This document shows positions 1 to 6,679 of a stretch of 29,901 nucleotides of DNA, piece after piece (positions within the stretch are counted from its first letter, which is position 1; every line of letters begins with the position of its first letter). The notes under the pieces were generated by a model. That model searched no databases. It was not told where the DNA came from and saw only the letters and a list, made by a program, of their open reading frames with translations. Origin of the DNA: GCA-2746795 sp964643965 (GTDB lineage: Bacteria; Chloroflexota; Anaerolineae; Promineifilales; Promineifilaceae). Made by a program: the position numbers and the translations under genes. The DNA lies in assembly GCA_964643965.1 (NCBI GenBank), contig CAZXVH010000063.1:1-29901 (forward strand). Direction: 5' to 3'.

Positions 1-1
1 C

Positions 2-931
2 AAAATCAAATATGCGGGCGGCGAGGCCACTCTCAACATGAAAACCGTGGTGGCTTTGCATCAATACGCGCATGAACTGGCGCAAAAATATCACTTAGCG
101 TTAGATGGCGTCGTTCTCAGTAATGGCGTTTCTTTTAGCCCTCGCTTGATTCAGTTGTTCAAAGACAGCGGCCTGCGCCTGATGATTTCATTGGATGGGG
201 TGGGCGAGGTGCATGATGCACAACGGCCGTTGCTCAATGGCAAAGGTTCTTTTTCTCGCATCGAACGCACCCTGGACTTTCTTGAAGCGGCGGCTGTCCT
301 GCCAACCATTTCTATCACCATTACCAACCGTAACCTACACAGTTTAGCTGATACGGTGCGTTATGTAATGGCGCGTCACATCCCCTTTAGTTTAAATTTT
401 TATCGAGAGAATGAATGCGCCAGCGGCTTCACCGATCTCGCCTACACAGATAATGAAATTATCGCGGCCATGCACAAAGCGTTTGCGGTTATCGAAGAAG
501 ATATTCCCCCGTATAGTTTGTTGGGCGCTATCCTTGACCGTACTCGACTGGACGCTCCCCATGAACGGCCGTGTGGCGTCGGCCAAGACTATCTTGTCAT
601 TGATCAAAACGGACAGATAGCTAAATGCCACATGGAAATTGAACAAAGCATCACGGACGTGCAAGCCTTTGATCCCCTGGCTGTTGTTCAGGCTGACGCC
701 AATCATTTGCAGAATCCCAGTGTAGATGACAAAGAAGGATGCCGAGAGTGTCATTGGCGCTACTGGTGTGCGGGCGGCTGCCCCGCCTTAACATACCGGG
801 TGACCGGCCGTTACGATATAAAGTCACCAAACTGCCATATTTATCAGGCGTTGTTTCCGGCTGTTTTACGGCTAGAAGCGCTGCGCTTGCTCCAGTACGC
901 TTCTCCCATGATGCCAGACCCTGCTCCTTGA
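2..931 (+). CDS. Radical SAM/SPASM domain protein, 5' end cut off by the window
   Basis: The frame is open from the first bases to the TGA at 929-931, so the gene begins before the window and only about 309 residues are seen. The visible part starts with KIKYAGGEATLN, which carries the GGE motif of radical SAM barrels (SAM binding). The CxxxCxxC cluster motif must lie upstream. A barrel-like stretch with ISLDGVGEVHDAQR follows. The C-terminal third is a SPASM domain: a Cys in PCGVGQ, a Cys in AKCHME, then CRECHWRYWCAGGC and a last Cys in SPNCHIY. These would hold auxiliary 4Fe-4S clusters. SPASM proteins mature peptides or proteins (anaerobic sulfatase maturases, RiPP maturases), so a peptide-modifying role is likely but the substrate is not shown. 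An internal ATG at 38 would cut into the barrel and is not the start. A terminator at 993-1020 ends the unit. Confidence 0.9.
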   Translation, partial: KIKYAGGEATLNMKTVVALHQYAHELAQKYHLALDGVVLSNGVSFSPRLIQLFKDSGLRLMISLDGVGEVHDAQRPLLNGKGSFSRIERTLDFLEAAAVLPTISITITNRNLHSLADTVRYVMARHIPFSLNFYRENECASGFTDLAYTDNEIIAAMHKAFAVIEEDIPPYSLLGAILDRTRLDAPHERPCGVGQDYLVIDQNGQIAKCHMEIEQSITDVQAFDPLAVVQADANHLQNPSVDDKEGCRECHWRYWCAGGCPALTYRVTGRYDIKSPNCHIYQALFPAVLRLEALRLLQYASPMMPDPAP

Positions 932-992
932 TTTTGATCATCTAAAAACCCCCTTCAAGAAATTCTGTGGGCTGTTGATATAAAATTGTCAG

Positions 993-1020
993 AAAGTAGC
1001 ATTGATTTTGCTACTTTTTT
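993..1020 (+). terminator. Rho-independent terminator after the radical SAM gene
   Basis: A perfect 9-bp stem AAAGTAGCA (993-1001) / TGCTACTTT (1009-1017) with a 7-nt loop runs into a T tract up to 1020. It lies 62 bp after the stop codon, so the next gene (1179) is probably transcribed separately. Confidence 0.8.
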
Positions 1021-1178
1021 GTCATGCTCCTGTCAAGCAGACCCTTGTCCGTTTAAGCTATTCTATAGGCAGATGGACAACAACATCCAACATTTCAAAA
1101 CAAGGTTGTAGTTGAGGCGGTAAGAACACATTTAATTGCCATTTCATATGAAAAAGGCAAAAAGGATGTAAAAAGGTC

Positions 1179-1955
1179 ATGGAAGAAACAACATTTAGCA
1201 TCACATGGAAACGACGATTCGGTTATGAATACGTGAAAGAGGGCGAAATTGCTGTGACCAAGAAAAATTATAATTATTGTCGAATTTTGACGGCTGGCGA
1301 ACACAAGCGGTATTGGGGTGAATATGTTTCTCAACGCATCAGCATCCAGCCCCGAGTTGTTAAGAACTCGATTTCACAGGTAAATTCCAGTGATGGTATT
1401 CCATTTATCGTGGATTACAGCGCTGTTTTTGGCCTCAATTTGGATTACTTTCGGCCAGGAATTGTGACGCCGAAACGAATTTCCGAACTGGTTATGAATC
1501 AAATGTCTGGCTATAAGGCGTTCGTCAGTGCGGTGACAGAAGACGCCATCCGTTTGGTTTTTGGTCAATATCTGGCAATTGAATTATGCAGTGGGCATTA
1601 CTTTGGTGACCGAAAGGAAAAGGTTCTTAGGGAAGTCAAGCAGCAGCTTAAAGGGCAAAACGTGCTGTGCAATGTGGTTCGGCTGTCGGCAGTGGAACCG
1701 CCCTCCTGGTTTGATGCACACCGGCAGCAGATGCGCGGACGCAACGAGTTGGCGACTTTTCTCAACAGCGTCTCAGAGGAACAGGCGTCACGCATGTTTA
1801 AAGCGGAATTTTTGCAAGGTTTACAAGGTCTTGGTGGGACCATGAATATTTACACAAACTTTGATGATCATGATCGGCCTATACCGGAACAACCCATCAG
1901 AAACGGCCGTTCCCATCAAAATCCATTTTCATCAAATGCCTATTATCGTCAATAA
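1179..1955 (+). CDS. Unrecognised 258-aa protein with a repeated C-terminal tail motif
   Basis: I do not recognise the family. The protein is soluble-looking, with no signal peptide or membrane segment, and has few cysteines. The body (about 1-200) mixes basic and aromatic residues. A helix-rich stretch, DRKEKVLREVKQQLKGQN, lies near residue 150. The last 30 residues are polar and low in complexity and end with NPFSSNAYYRQ just before TAA. The ATG at 1179 follows AAAAAGG by 3-4 nt. An ATG at 1148 opens only an 8-codon frame. The ACGGCCGT palindrome is read as Asn-Gly-Arg in the tail (1902-1911). After the stop, the same frame continues to a diverged second copy of the tail (1983-2039). Being next to a radical SAM/SPASM gene makes a modified-peptide or substrate role conceivable, but this is inference only and a terminator separates the two genes. 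Confidence 0.7.
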   Translation: MEETTFSITWKRRFGYEYVKEGEIAVTKKNYNYCRILTAGEHKRYWGEYVSQRISIQPRVVKNSISQVNSSDGIPFIVDYSAVFGLNLDYFRPGIVTPKRISELVMNQMSGYKAFVSAVTEDAIRLVFGQYLAIELCSGHYFGDRKEKVLREVKQQLKGQNVLCNVVRLSAVEPPSWFDAHRQQMRGRNELATFLNSVSEEQASRMFKAEFLQGLQGLGGTMNIYTNFDDHDRPIPEQPIRNGRSHQNPFSSNAYYRQ

Positions 1956-2039
1956 GGAGGAGAAAATATAAGCAGATAATCAAGTCAGAAACCGTTTCCG
2001 TCAAATTCATATTACCGTGTACAAGGAGAACAAATATAA
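1912..2039 (+). repeat. Degenerate tandem duplication of a gene tail (PFxSNxYYR motif)
   Basis: Unit 1 covers the last codons of the 1179 gene and the bases after its stop. Unit 2 lies at about 1986-2039. In the same reading frame, unit 1 encodes NPFSSNAYYRQ-stop-GGENI and unit 2 encodes KPFPSNSYYRVQGEQI-stop. DNA similarity continues past the stop of unit 1: AAGGAGGAGAAAATATAAG against AAGGAGAACAAATATAAT. Both units therefore end in a Shine-Dalgarno-like AAGGAG, yet no ATG, GTG or TTG follows at a usable distance. A further in-frame stop (1977-1979) separates the units. The pattern suggests a decayed repeat of the gene end. Confidence 0.6.
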
Positions 2040-2210
2040 TTCACGAATCCCTGCTGACTTAACTCCCAATCAAAATAGTGGACTCATGAAGCTGGTTGTT
2101 CAACAAAGAGACCAGAAACCACCTAAAATAAATCGATTGTGGTAGCTTAAACAGACACATTCCTGGCTTATGACCTTATGATAGAGTTAAAAAACGACAT
2201 ATTCCCCCTC

Positions 2211-2252
2211 AACGGAGTTGTTCGCGCAAAGCAAACAACTCCGTTTTTATTT
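2211..2252 (+). terminator. Strong rho-independent terminator
   Basis: A 12-bp perfect stem AACGGAGTTGTT (2211-2222) / AACAACTCCGTT (2234-2245) is followed by TTTATTT. It closes transcription from the 1179 gene and insulates the M20-cof operon. The rest of the 1956-2402 gap holds the tail repeat (to 2039), about 170 bp in which I see nothing (2040-2210), and the promoter at 2351. Confidence 0.85.
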
Positions 2253-2350
2253 CCTGACTGGACGACTCTAAATACAAGAAAATAATCCGAATCGTCTCAT
2301 CATAAAAACGCAGGGGTTTTCCGCGCACATGCGCCTTAACCGCCTGTCTC

Positions 2351-2359
2351 TGCTATAAT
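2351..2359 (+). promoter_or_regulatory. Extended -10 promoter for the M20-cofD-cofC operon
   Basis: TGCTATAAT is a perfect TATAAT -10 box with an upstream TG (extended -10). The 17-bp-upstream position has no good -35 (GCGCCT), which extended -10 promoters tolerate. The predicted start of transcription near 2366 leaves a leader of about 37 nt. A GGAG (2387-2390) precedes the ATG at 2403 by 12 nt, a loose spacing. Confidence 0.6.
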
Positions 2360-2402
2360 CCCCCTCACAAACACCAAGCAACACCCGGAGCATCAGCAGC
2401 CC

Positions 2403-3584
2403 ATGGCACAACCCGACTTCACCCAAGAAGCCCAAGCTCTCTTCGACTACATGGTAGCCCAACGCCGCGACTTTCACCGCTACCCCGAACTTGGCTTCCA
2501 AGAAACCCGCACCGCCGGCATCGTCGCCGACACCCTGGCCGAACTGGGCCTGGAAGTGCAGCGTGGCGTCGGCCAGACCGGCGTCGTGGCCCTACTCGAA
2601 GGGCCACGCCCCGGCCCCACCTTACTCGTGCGCTTCGACATGGACGCCCTGCCCATTCAAGAAGAAAATCGCCTCGATTATGCTTCCACCAACCCGGGCG
2701 TCATGCACGCTTGCGGCCACGATGGGCATACCACCATGGGCCTGGCGTTGGCCAAGATTTTTACCAAATACCAGGAAAACCTGGCCGGTACCATCAAATT
2801 CATGTTTCAACCGGCCGAAGAAGGGCTGGGCGGCGCGTTTGCCATGATCGCTGATGGCGTATTGGACAATCCCCGGCCTGATGCAGCCCTGGCGATGCAC
2901 TTATGGACGCCGGAGGAATATGGCAAAGTGCGCGTGGTAGAAGGGCCTTGCATGGCCTCGTCCAGCGTGTTTACCATCACCGTGCAAGGACATGGCGGGC
3001 ATGGCGCCGCGCCACACCTGGCTAATGATCCCATTCTGGCGGCCGCCCAAATTGTGACGGCGCTGCAAAGCATTGTCAGCCGCAATGTCAATCCGCAAGA
3101 CAGCGTGGTGGTGTCGATTGGTCAGTTCTCTGCCGGCACTACCTTTAACGTGATTCCCGACCGGGCCATGCTCAAAGGCACGGTGCGCAGTTACAACAAT
3201 GACCTGCATCGCATGATTTACCGGCGTATTCTGGAAATGGCCCACAACATGGCCATCGCCTTTAGCTGCAAAGCGACGATGGAGACGATTGCCATTGTGG
3301 CTGCCGTGAATAACAGCCCCGTACCAACGGCCGTTGTGCGTGAAGCTGCCGCCAAAGTGATGGGTGAAGAGAATCTGGTTGAGCATCGTACTATGGCCTC
3401 AGAAGACATGGGTTACATCCTGGAAGAAATACCGGGTTGCTACTTTTTTATTGGCGCGCGTAACGAAGAAAAAGGCTACACCTTTGCCCATCACCACCCC
3501 CGTTTCAATTTTGATGAACGCGCCATGCTCCACGGCGTGGCTGTTATGGGACAGGCCATTGCCGATTACGTCATGAACAGTTAG
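2403..3584 (+). CDS. M20 family metallo-amidohydrolase (M20D, hippurate/N-acyl-amino-acid hydrolase type)
   Basis: This 393-residue cytosolic hydrolase should remove acyl groups from N-acyl amino acids using a two-metal centre. Family signs in order: RRDFHRYPELGFQE near residue 22; HACGHDGH at 102-109 with metal-ligand Cys and His; QPAEEGLGG at 136-144, with the catalytic/ligand Glu pair at 139-140; the GHGGHGA motif that opens the inserted dimerisation domain near residue 198; and MASEDMG near residue 336. Length is normal for M20D. It is the first gene after the promoter at 2351 and is separated from cofD by only 3 bp. No known F420 step needs an M20 hydrolase, so the link may be only transcriptional. 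Substrate (hippurate, indole-acetyl amino acids or others) cannot be told. One ACGGCCGT palindrome is read as Thr-Ala-Val at 3326. Confidence 0.92.
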   Translation: MAQPDFTQEAQALFDYMVAQRRDFHRYPELGFQETRTAGIVADTLAELGLEVQRGVGQTGVVALLEGPRPGPTLLVRFDMDALPIQEENRLDYASTNPGVMHACGHDGHTTMGLALAKIFTKYQENLAGTIKFMFQPAEEGLGGAFAMIADGVLDNPRPDAALAMHLWTPEEYGKVRVVEGPCMASSSVFTITVQGHGGHGAAPHLANDPILAAAQIVTALQSIVSRNVNPQDSVVVSIGQFSAGTTFNVIPDRAMLKGTVRSYNNDLHRMIYRRILEMAHNMAIAFSCKATMETIAIVAAVNNSPVPTAVVREAAAKVMGEENLVEHRTMASEDMGYILEEIPGCYFFIGARNEEKGYTFAHHHPRFNFDERAMLHGVAVMGQAIADYVMNS

Positions 3585-3587
3585 ATA

Positions 3588-4538
3588 ATGCCTATGAACA
3601 CACTTTCTGATTTAAACGTGGTCTGTCTGGCCGGCGGCGTGGGCGGCGCTAAATTGGCCGACGGCTTAGCCCAACTGCTGCCCCCCGAAAAGCTGACCAT
3701 TATCGTCAATACCGGCGATGACTTCACCCATCTCGGCCTCAAAATCTGCCCGGATTTGGATACCGTCTTGTATACGCTGGGTGATGTTGCCAATGCTGAG
3801 ACGGGCTGGGGGCGGCAGGGCGAATCCTGGCAGGTCTTGGCGGAGCTGGCCCAGTTGGGCGGCCCAGACTGGTTCCACCTGGGTGACAAGGATTTGGCGC
3901 TGCATCTGCTGCGCACCCATTTGTTGGCGCAGGGAGAAACGTTAACGGCCGTTACCCGCCACCTCTGTCAACAATTCCACATCCAACCCGCCATCTTGCC
4001 CATGAGCGACCAGCCCGCCCCCACCCACATCCAAACCGACGACGCTCTGCTCCCCTTTCAGACCTGGTTCGTGCGCGAAAAATGGCAGCCCCCCGTGCGC
4101 CAGGTCGTGCTGCCGGAGGATGTGCGGGCCACGCCGCAGGTGATGAAACGGCTGGAATACGCCGACCTGGTTCTCATCGCCCCCTCCAACCCCTTCGTTA
4201 GCGTGGATCCCATCCTCAACGTCTACCCCATTCGCGCCATGATCACGGATTTGCCGCAGGCCGTCATTGCTGTCACCCCCATCATCGGCGAACAGGCGGT
4301 GAAAGGGCCGGCGGCTAAAATGATGGCTGAACGGGGCCTGGCGGTATCGGCAACGGCCGTGGCCCACCACTATGGCGAGTTAATCGATGGCTTCGTCTAC
4401 GACGCCAGCGATACCGTCCCTGTGGCCATGAGCGATTGCCAGACGTTGGGCATCGACACCCTCATGAAAAACCGCGCCGACCGCAAACGAGTGGCGCAGG
4501 CCATCTTAACGTTTGCCGGGCAAATCATTTCTGAATGA
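3588..4538 (+). CDS. cofD: 2-phospho-L-lactate transferase CofD (coenzyme F420 biosynthesis)
   Basis: CofD joins the activated lactyl (or related phosphoenolpyruvyl) guanosine diphosphate to the deazaflavin Fo, giving F420-0. In the 316-aa protein, CLAGGVGGAKLADGL near the N-terminus is the nucleotide-binding loop. VNTGDDFTHLGLKICPDLD follows near residue 45, as in the family. IAPSNPFVSVDPIL (about 203-216) and IIGEQAVKGPAAKMM (about 232-246) match the conserved C-terminal blocks. It starts 3 bp after the M20 gene and is followed 32 bp on by cofC, the enzyme that makes its substrate. ATG 3588 and ATG 3594 are both possible starts. Fo synthase (CofG/H) and CofE are not in this window. Confidence 0.93.
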   Translation: MPMNTLSDLNVVCLAGGVGGAKLADGLAQLLPPEKLTIIVNTGDDFTHLGLKICPDLDTVLYTLGDVANAETGWGRQGESWQVLAELAQLGGPDWFHLGDKDLALHLLRTHLLAQGETLTAVTRHLCQQFHIQPAILPMSDQPAPTHIQTDDALLPFQTWFVREKWQPPVRQVVLPEDVRATPQVMKRLEYADLVLIAPSNPFVSVDPILNVYPIRAMITDLPQAVIAVTPIIGEQAVKGPAAKMMAERGLAVSATAVAHHYGELIDGFVYDASDTVPVAMSDCQTLGIDTLMKNRADRKRVAQAILTFAGQIISE

Positions 4539-4570
4539 TGAAGGCATAAGAAGCGCGAACGGCAGCTGCT

Positions 4571-5179
4571 ATGACTATGTGGGCCATTATTCCTGTAAAA
4601 CCCCTTCTGCAAAGCAAAACACGGTTGGCCCACTTGCTTGCGCCTGCAGAACGGGCTGCCTTCACTGCCCATTTACTAGAAAACACCATCCACACCCTGC
4701 AACAAGTGACGGCTATCAACCACATTTTGGTCATCAGCCAGGATGAAGCGGTTTTAAACCTGGCCCAGCGCCACCAAGCTGAGCCGCTCCGGGAAAAACC
4801 ACCATATGGTCTGAAAACGGCCGTTACCCAAGCGGCCAGATATGCTACACTACACAATACAGATAAAATCCTCATCATCCCGGCAGATTTACCTTTTCTA
4901 CAGGCAAAAGATGTGCAAATCGTTGTAAACCAGGCACACGCTGCCCTCTCTTGTATCATTTGCCCGGATGAAGGACAAACCGGCACCAATGCCCTCATGC
5001 TTCCGGCCACCTTGGACTATATCTTCCACTACGGCGTAGGCAGCTTTCACAAACATCGGCAAGAAGCCCAACGCCTCAACTTTATAACCCATACCCTGGT
5101 CATACCAGGCATTGCTTTCGACCTGGATACAGAGGCCGATTGGCAAATTTATCAACAAACGTTAGGAGTCCGAGCCTAA
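4571..5179 (+). CDS. cofC: 2-phospho-L-lactate/PEP guanylyltransferase CofC
   Basis: This 202-aa protein should activate 2-phospho-L-lactate (or phosphoenolpyruvate) with GTP, the step before CofD. It has the family opening WAIIPVKPLLQSKTRL, the nucleotidyltransferase core PADLPFL near residue 104 (metal-binding Asp), and PDEGQTGTNALML near residue 138, equivalent to the conserved GTGTNAL block. Length is usual. The start may be ATG 4571 or ATG 4577; homologues usually begin at the Met before Trp. It sits directly after cofD, which supports the assignment. A palindrome copy (4816) is read as Thr-Ala-Val. Confidence 0.92.
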   Translation: MTMWAIIPVKPLLQSKTRLAHLLAPAERAAFTAHLLENTIHTLQQVTAINHILVISQDEAVLNLAQRHQAEPLREKPPYGLKTAVTQAARYATLHNTDKILIIPADLPFLQAKDVQIVVNQAHAALSCIICPDEGQTGTNALMLPATLDYIFHYGVGSFHKHRQEAQRLNFITHTLVIPGIAFDLDTEADWQIYQQTLGVRA

Positions 5180-5247
5180 CTGGATCCGTTCAGATTAAGA
5201 AATGACACGATCCAAAGCAGCCACCTTCTAACCCATACCCACCTGAT

Positions 5248-5253
5248 AGGAGG
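5248..5253 (+). promoter_or_regulatory. Consensus Shine-Dalgarno site of the LLM oxidoreductase gene
   Basis: A perfect AGGAGG stands 5 nt before the ATG at 5259. It is among the strongest ribosome sites in the window and fixes the start. It suggests the reductase is made in larger amounts than the cof enzymes upstream. Confidence 0.8.
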
Positions 5254-5258
5254 TTCCC

Positions 5259-6263
5259 ATGTCAAAAGACCGCGTCGCTTTATATTTGCAAGATGCCCAT
5301 TCCTTACAAGAAGGCATAAAATTGGTGCAATACGCCGAGGAAAAAGGCTTTGAAGCCGTGTGGCAGGCCGAAAGCCGCCTGGTGCGTGACGCCATCGTGC
5401 CTATGGCCGCCTTTGCCGCCACCACCAGCACAATCAAAGTTGCCAGTGGCGTCACCAATAACTGGACCCGCAACATTGGCCTGCTGGCCGCCACCTTCCT
5501 CACTCTGGACGACCTGGCCCAAGACCGCATCATTTGCGGCATCGGCGCCTGGTGGGATCCCCTCGCCAGCAAAGTGGGCATCAACCGGCGCAAACCGTTA
5601 ACCGCCATGCGCGAAACGGTGGAAGTGCTGCGTCGTTTGCTCAATATGGAAACCGTCACCTTTGACGGCGAATTTCATCATGTCGATGGCATCACCCTGG
5701 ACGTGGTACACGGCCGTCGCGAACCCCGTAACGTACCCATCTACATTGGCGCTACTGGCATGAAAATGATGGAAATGACCGGCGAAATCGCCGACGGCGT
5801 TTGCCTCAATTACCTGGTCCATCCTAGTTATAATTTACGGGCAGTAGAAGCGTTGGAAAAAGGCGCCAAGAAATCCGGTCGGTCCATCGAAGACATCGAC
5901 CGGCCGCAGTTGATGATCTGCTCCGTGGATCATGACCGCAAAGCAGCCCTGGATAAAGCCCGCAAAATGATGGTGCAATATTTGGGTCAGCAGCCGCATC
6001 TGATGAAAGCCAGCGGCGTCAGCCAGGAACTCCTGGATGAAATTCATGCCGTGCTGCAATGGCCGGCCACCGACGAGGAAATCGAAGCCGCCATGCATCT
6101 TGTGCCGGATGATGTGGTGCAAATGTGTACTGCCAGTGGTTCTCCAGAAGAGGTGAAAGCCAAAGTGCGTGAATACATTGACAACGGCTGCACCTGCCCC
6201 ATCCTCTATCCGTTAGGCGATCCCTGGCTCATGATTGATATTTTCAGCGATGGCTACAATTAG
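5259..6263 (+). CDS. LLM-class (bacterial luciferase-like) oxidoreductase, probably F420-dependent
   Basis: The 334-aa sequence has the TIM-barrel pattern of the luciferase/Mer family: LYLQDAHSLQEGIKLVQYAEEKGFEAVWQ at the start, VASGVTNNWTRN near residue 68, ICGIGAWWDPLASKVG near residue 92, and PIYIGATGMKMMEMTGEIADGV near residue 162. The end, SGSPEEVKAKVREYIDNG, is the usual last helix of these enzymes. Members reduce or oxidise substrates with F420H2/F420 or FMN. Placement directly after cofD and cofC favours F420. The overall look is closest to methylenetetrahydromethanopterin-reductase-like enzymes. The actual substrate cannot be read from sequence. The gap to cofC is 79 bp and holds no terminator. 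Confidence 0.88.
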   Translation: MSKDRVALYLQDAHSLQEGIKLVQYAEEKGFEAVWQAESRLVRDAIVPMAAFAATTSTIKVASGVTNNWTRNIGLLAATFLTLDDLAQDRIICGIGAWWDPLASKVGINRRKPLTAMRETVEVLRRLLNMETVTFDGEFHHVDGITLDVVHGRREPRNVPIYIGATGMKMMEMTGEIADGVCLNYLVHPSYNLRAVEALEKGAKKSGRSIEDIDRPQLMICSVDHDRKAALDKARKMMVQYLGQQPHLMKASGVSQELLDEIHAVLQWPATDEEIEAAMHLVPDDVVQMCTASGSPEEVKAKVREYIDNGCTCPILYPLGDPWLMIDIFSDGYN

Positions 6264-6286
6264 CATTCGCTTGCTTTCCCCTGGCG

Positions 6287-6444
6287 AGATTGCTTCAATC
6301 TTGGAGAGTCAGTAGTTTAAAAAACCATTTTTTACCCGCAGATTAACGCAGATTACACAAATTTTTCAGGTCTAATTTGCGTAATCTGCGCAATCTGCGG
6401 TTCATTTCTTCTAAGACTTTAAACTACTGAGATTGAAGCAATCT
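6287..6444. repeat. 158-bp imperfect palindromic intergenic repeat
   Basis: The outer arms are a perfect 15-bp inverted match: AGATTGCTTCAATCT (6287-6301) and AGATTGAAGCAATCT (6430-6444). A second 11-bp pair is AGTAGTTTAAA (6311-6321) / TTTAAACTACT (6418-6428). The core is a near-perfect pair built of repeated CGCAGATT units (6338-6361 against 6376-6399). The whole element could fold into one long hairpin and has no coding potential. It looks like a non-autonomous mobile or REP-type intergenic repeat. It lies 23 bp after the LLM gene and could shield its mRNA end. Confidence 0.8.
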
Positions 6445-6453
6445 AAAAAATAA

Positions 6454-6516
6454 GGGTATGGTTCAGAAGCGCAGAAAGCTAACTGGACACTTTGCAAAGA
6501 ACCCTGAGCCATGCCC
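6454..6516. repeat. Small element with GGGTATGGTTCAG-type terminal inverted repeats
   Basis: The ends GGGTATGGTTCAG (6454-6466) and CTGAGCCATGCCC (6504-6516) are inverted copies with two mismatches around a 37-bp interior. The same type of end (GGCATGGTTCAA / TTGAACCATGCC) bounds the 158-bp element at 27890-28047, and both interiors contain GCTAACT. This is probably a shortened, diverged member of that MITE-like family. Confidence 0.6.
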
Positions 6517-6534
6517 CCAATAGCCATTTGCAAT

Positions 6535-6560
6535 ACCCTGGCAGAAGTCAGGGTGTTTTT
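6535..6560 (+). terminator. Rho-independent terminator before the histidine kinase gene
   Basis: Stem ACCCTG (6535-6540) / CAGGGT (6549-6554) with an 8-nt loop is followed by GTTTTTT. It is 270 bp beyond the LLM gene and would stop read-through into the two-component genes. Confidence 0.7.
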
Positions 6561-6611
6561 TACTGGCGCTACTGGTACGCTTTTCCCGCTGTATTTGATC
6601 GTGATGTTTAT

Positions 6612-6617
6612 TATAAT
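6612..6617 (+). promoter_or_regulatory. Candidate -10 box of the two-component operon
   Basis: TATAAT lies 62 bp before the ATG at 6680, just after a terminator. The region 17 bp upstream (CTGTAT) is a poor -35, so an activator or a weak promoter is possible. The rest of the 6264-6679 gap is taken by the two repeats and the terminator. Confidence 0.5.
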
Positions 6618-6679
6618 GGCAGCAAGTTTTCACTTCTTTTGTACAAGATACTTCGCTTGGATAGGCTAAACTCATTATT

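Noticed and set aside
1045..1064. TTGTCC and TATTCT as a promoter of the 1179 gene
   Set aside because: The spacing is only 8 bp, too short for a sigma-70 promoter.
2901..3386. Long open frame on the strand opposite the M20 gene
   Set aside because: It overlaps a clear conserved enzyme, has no ribosome site and reads as His/Arg-rich shadow sequence.
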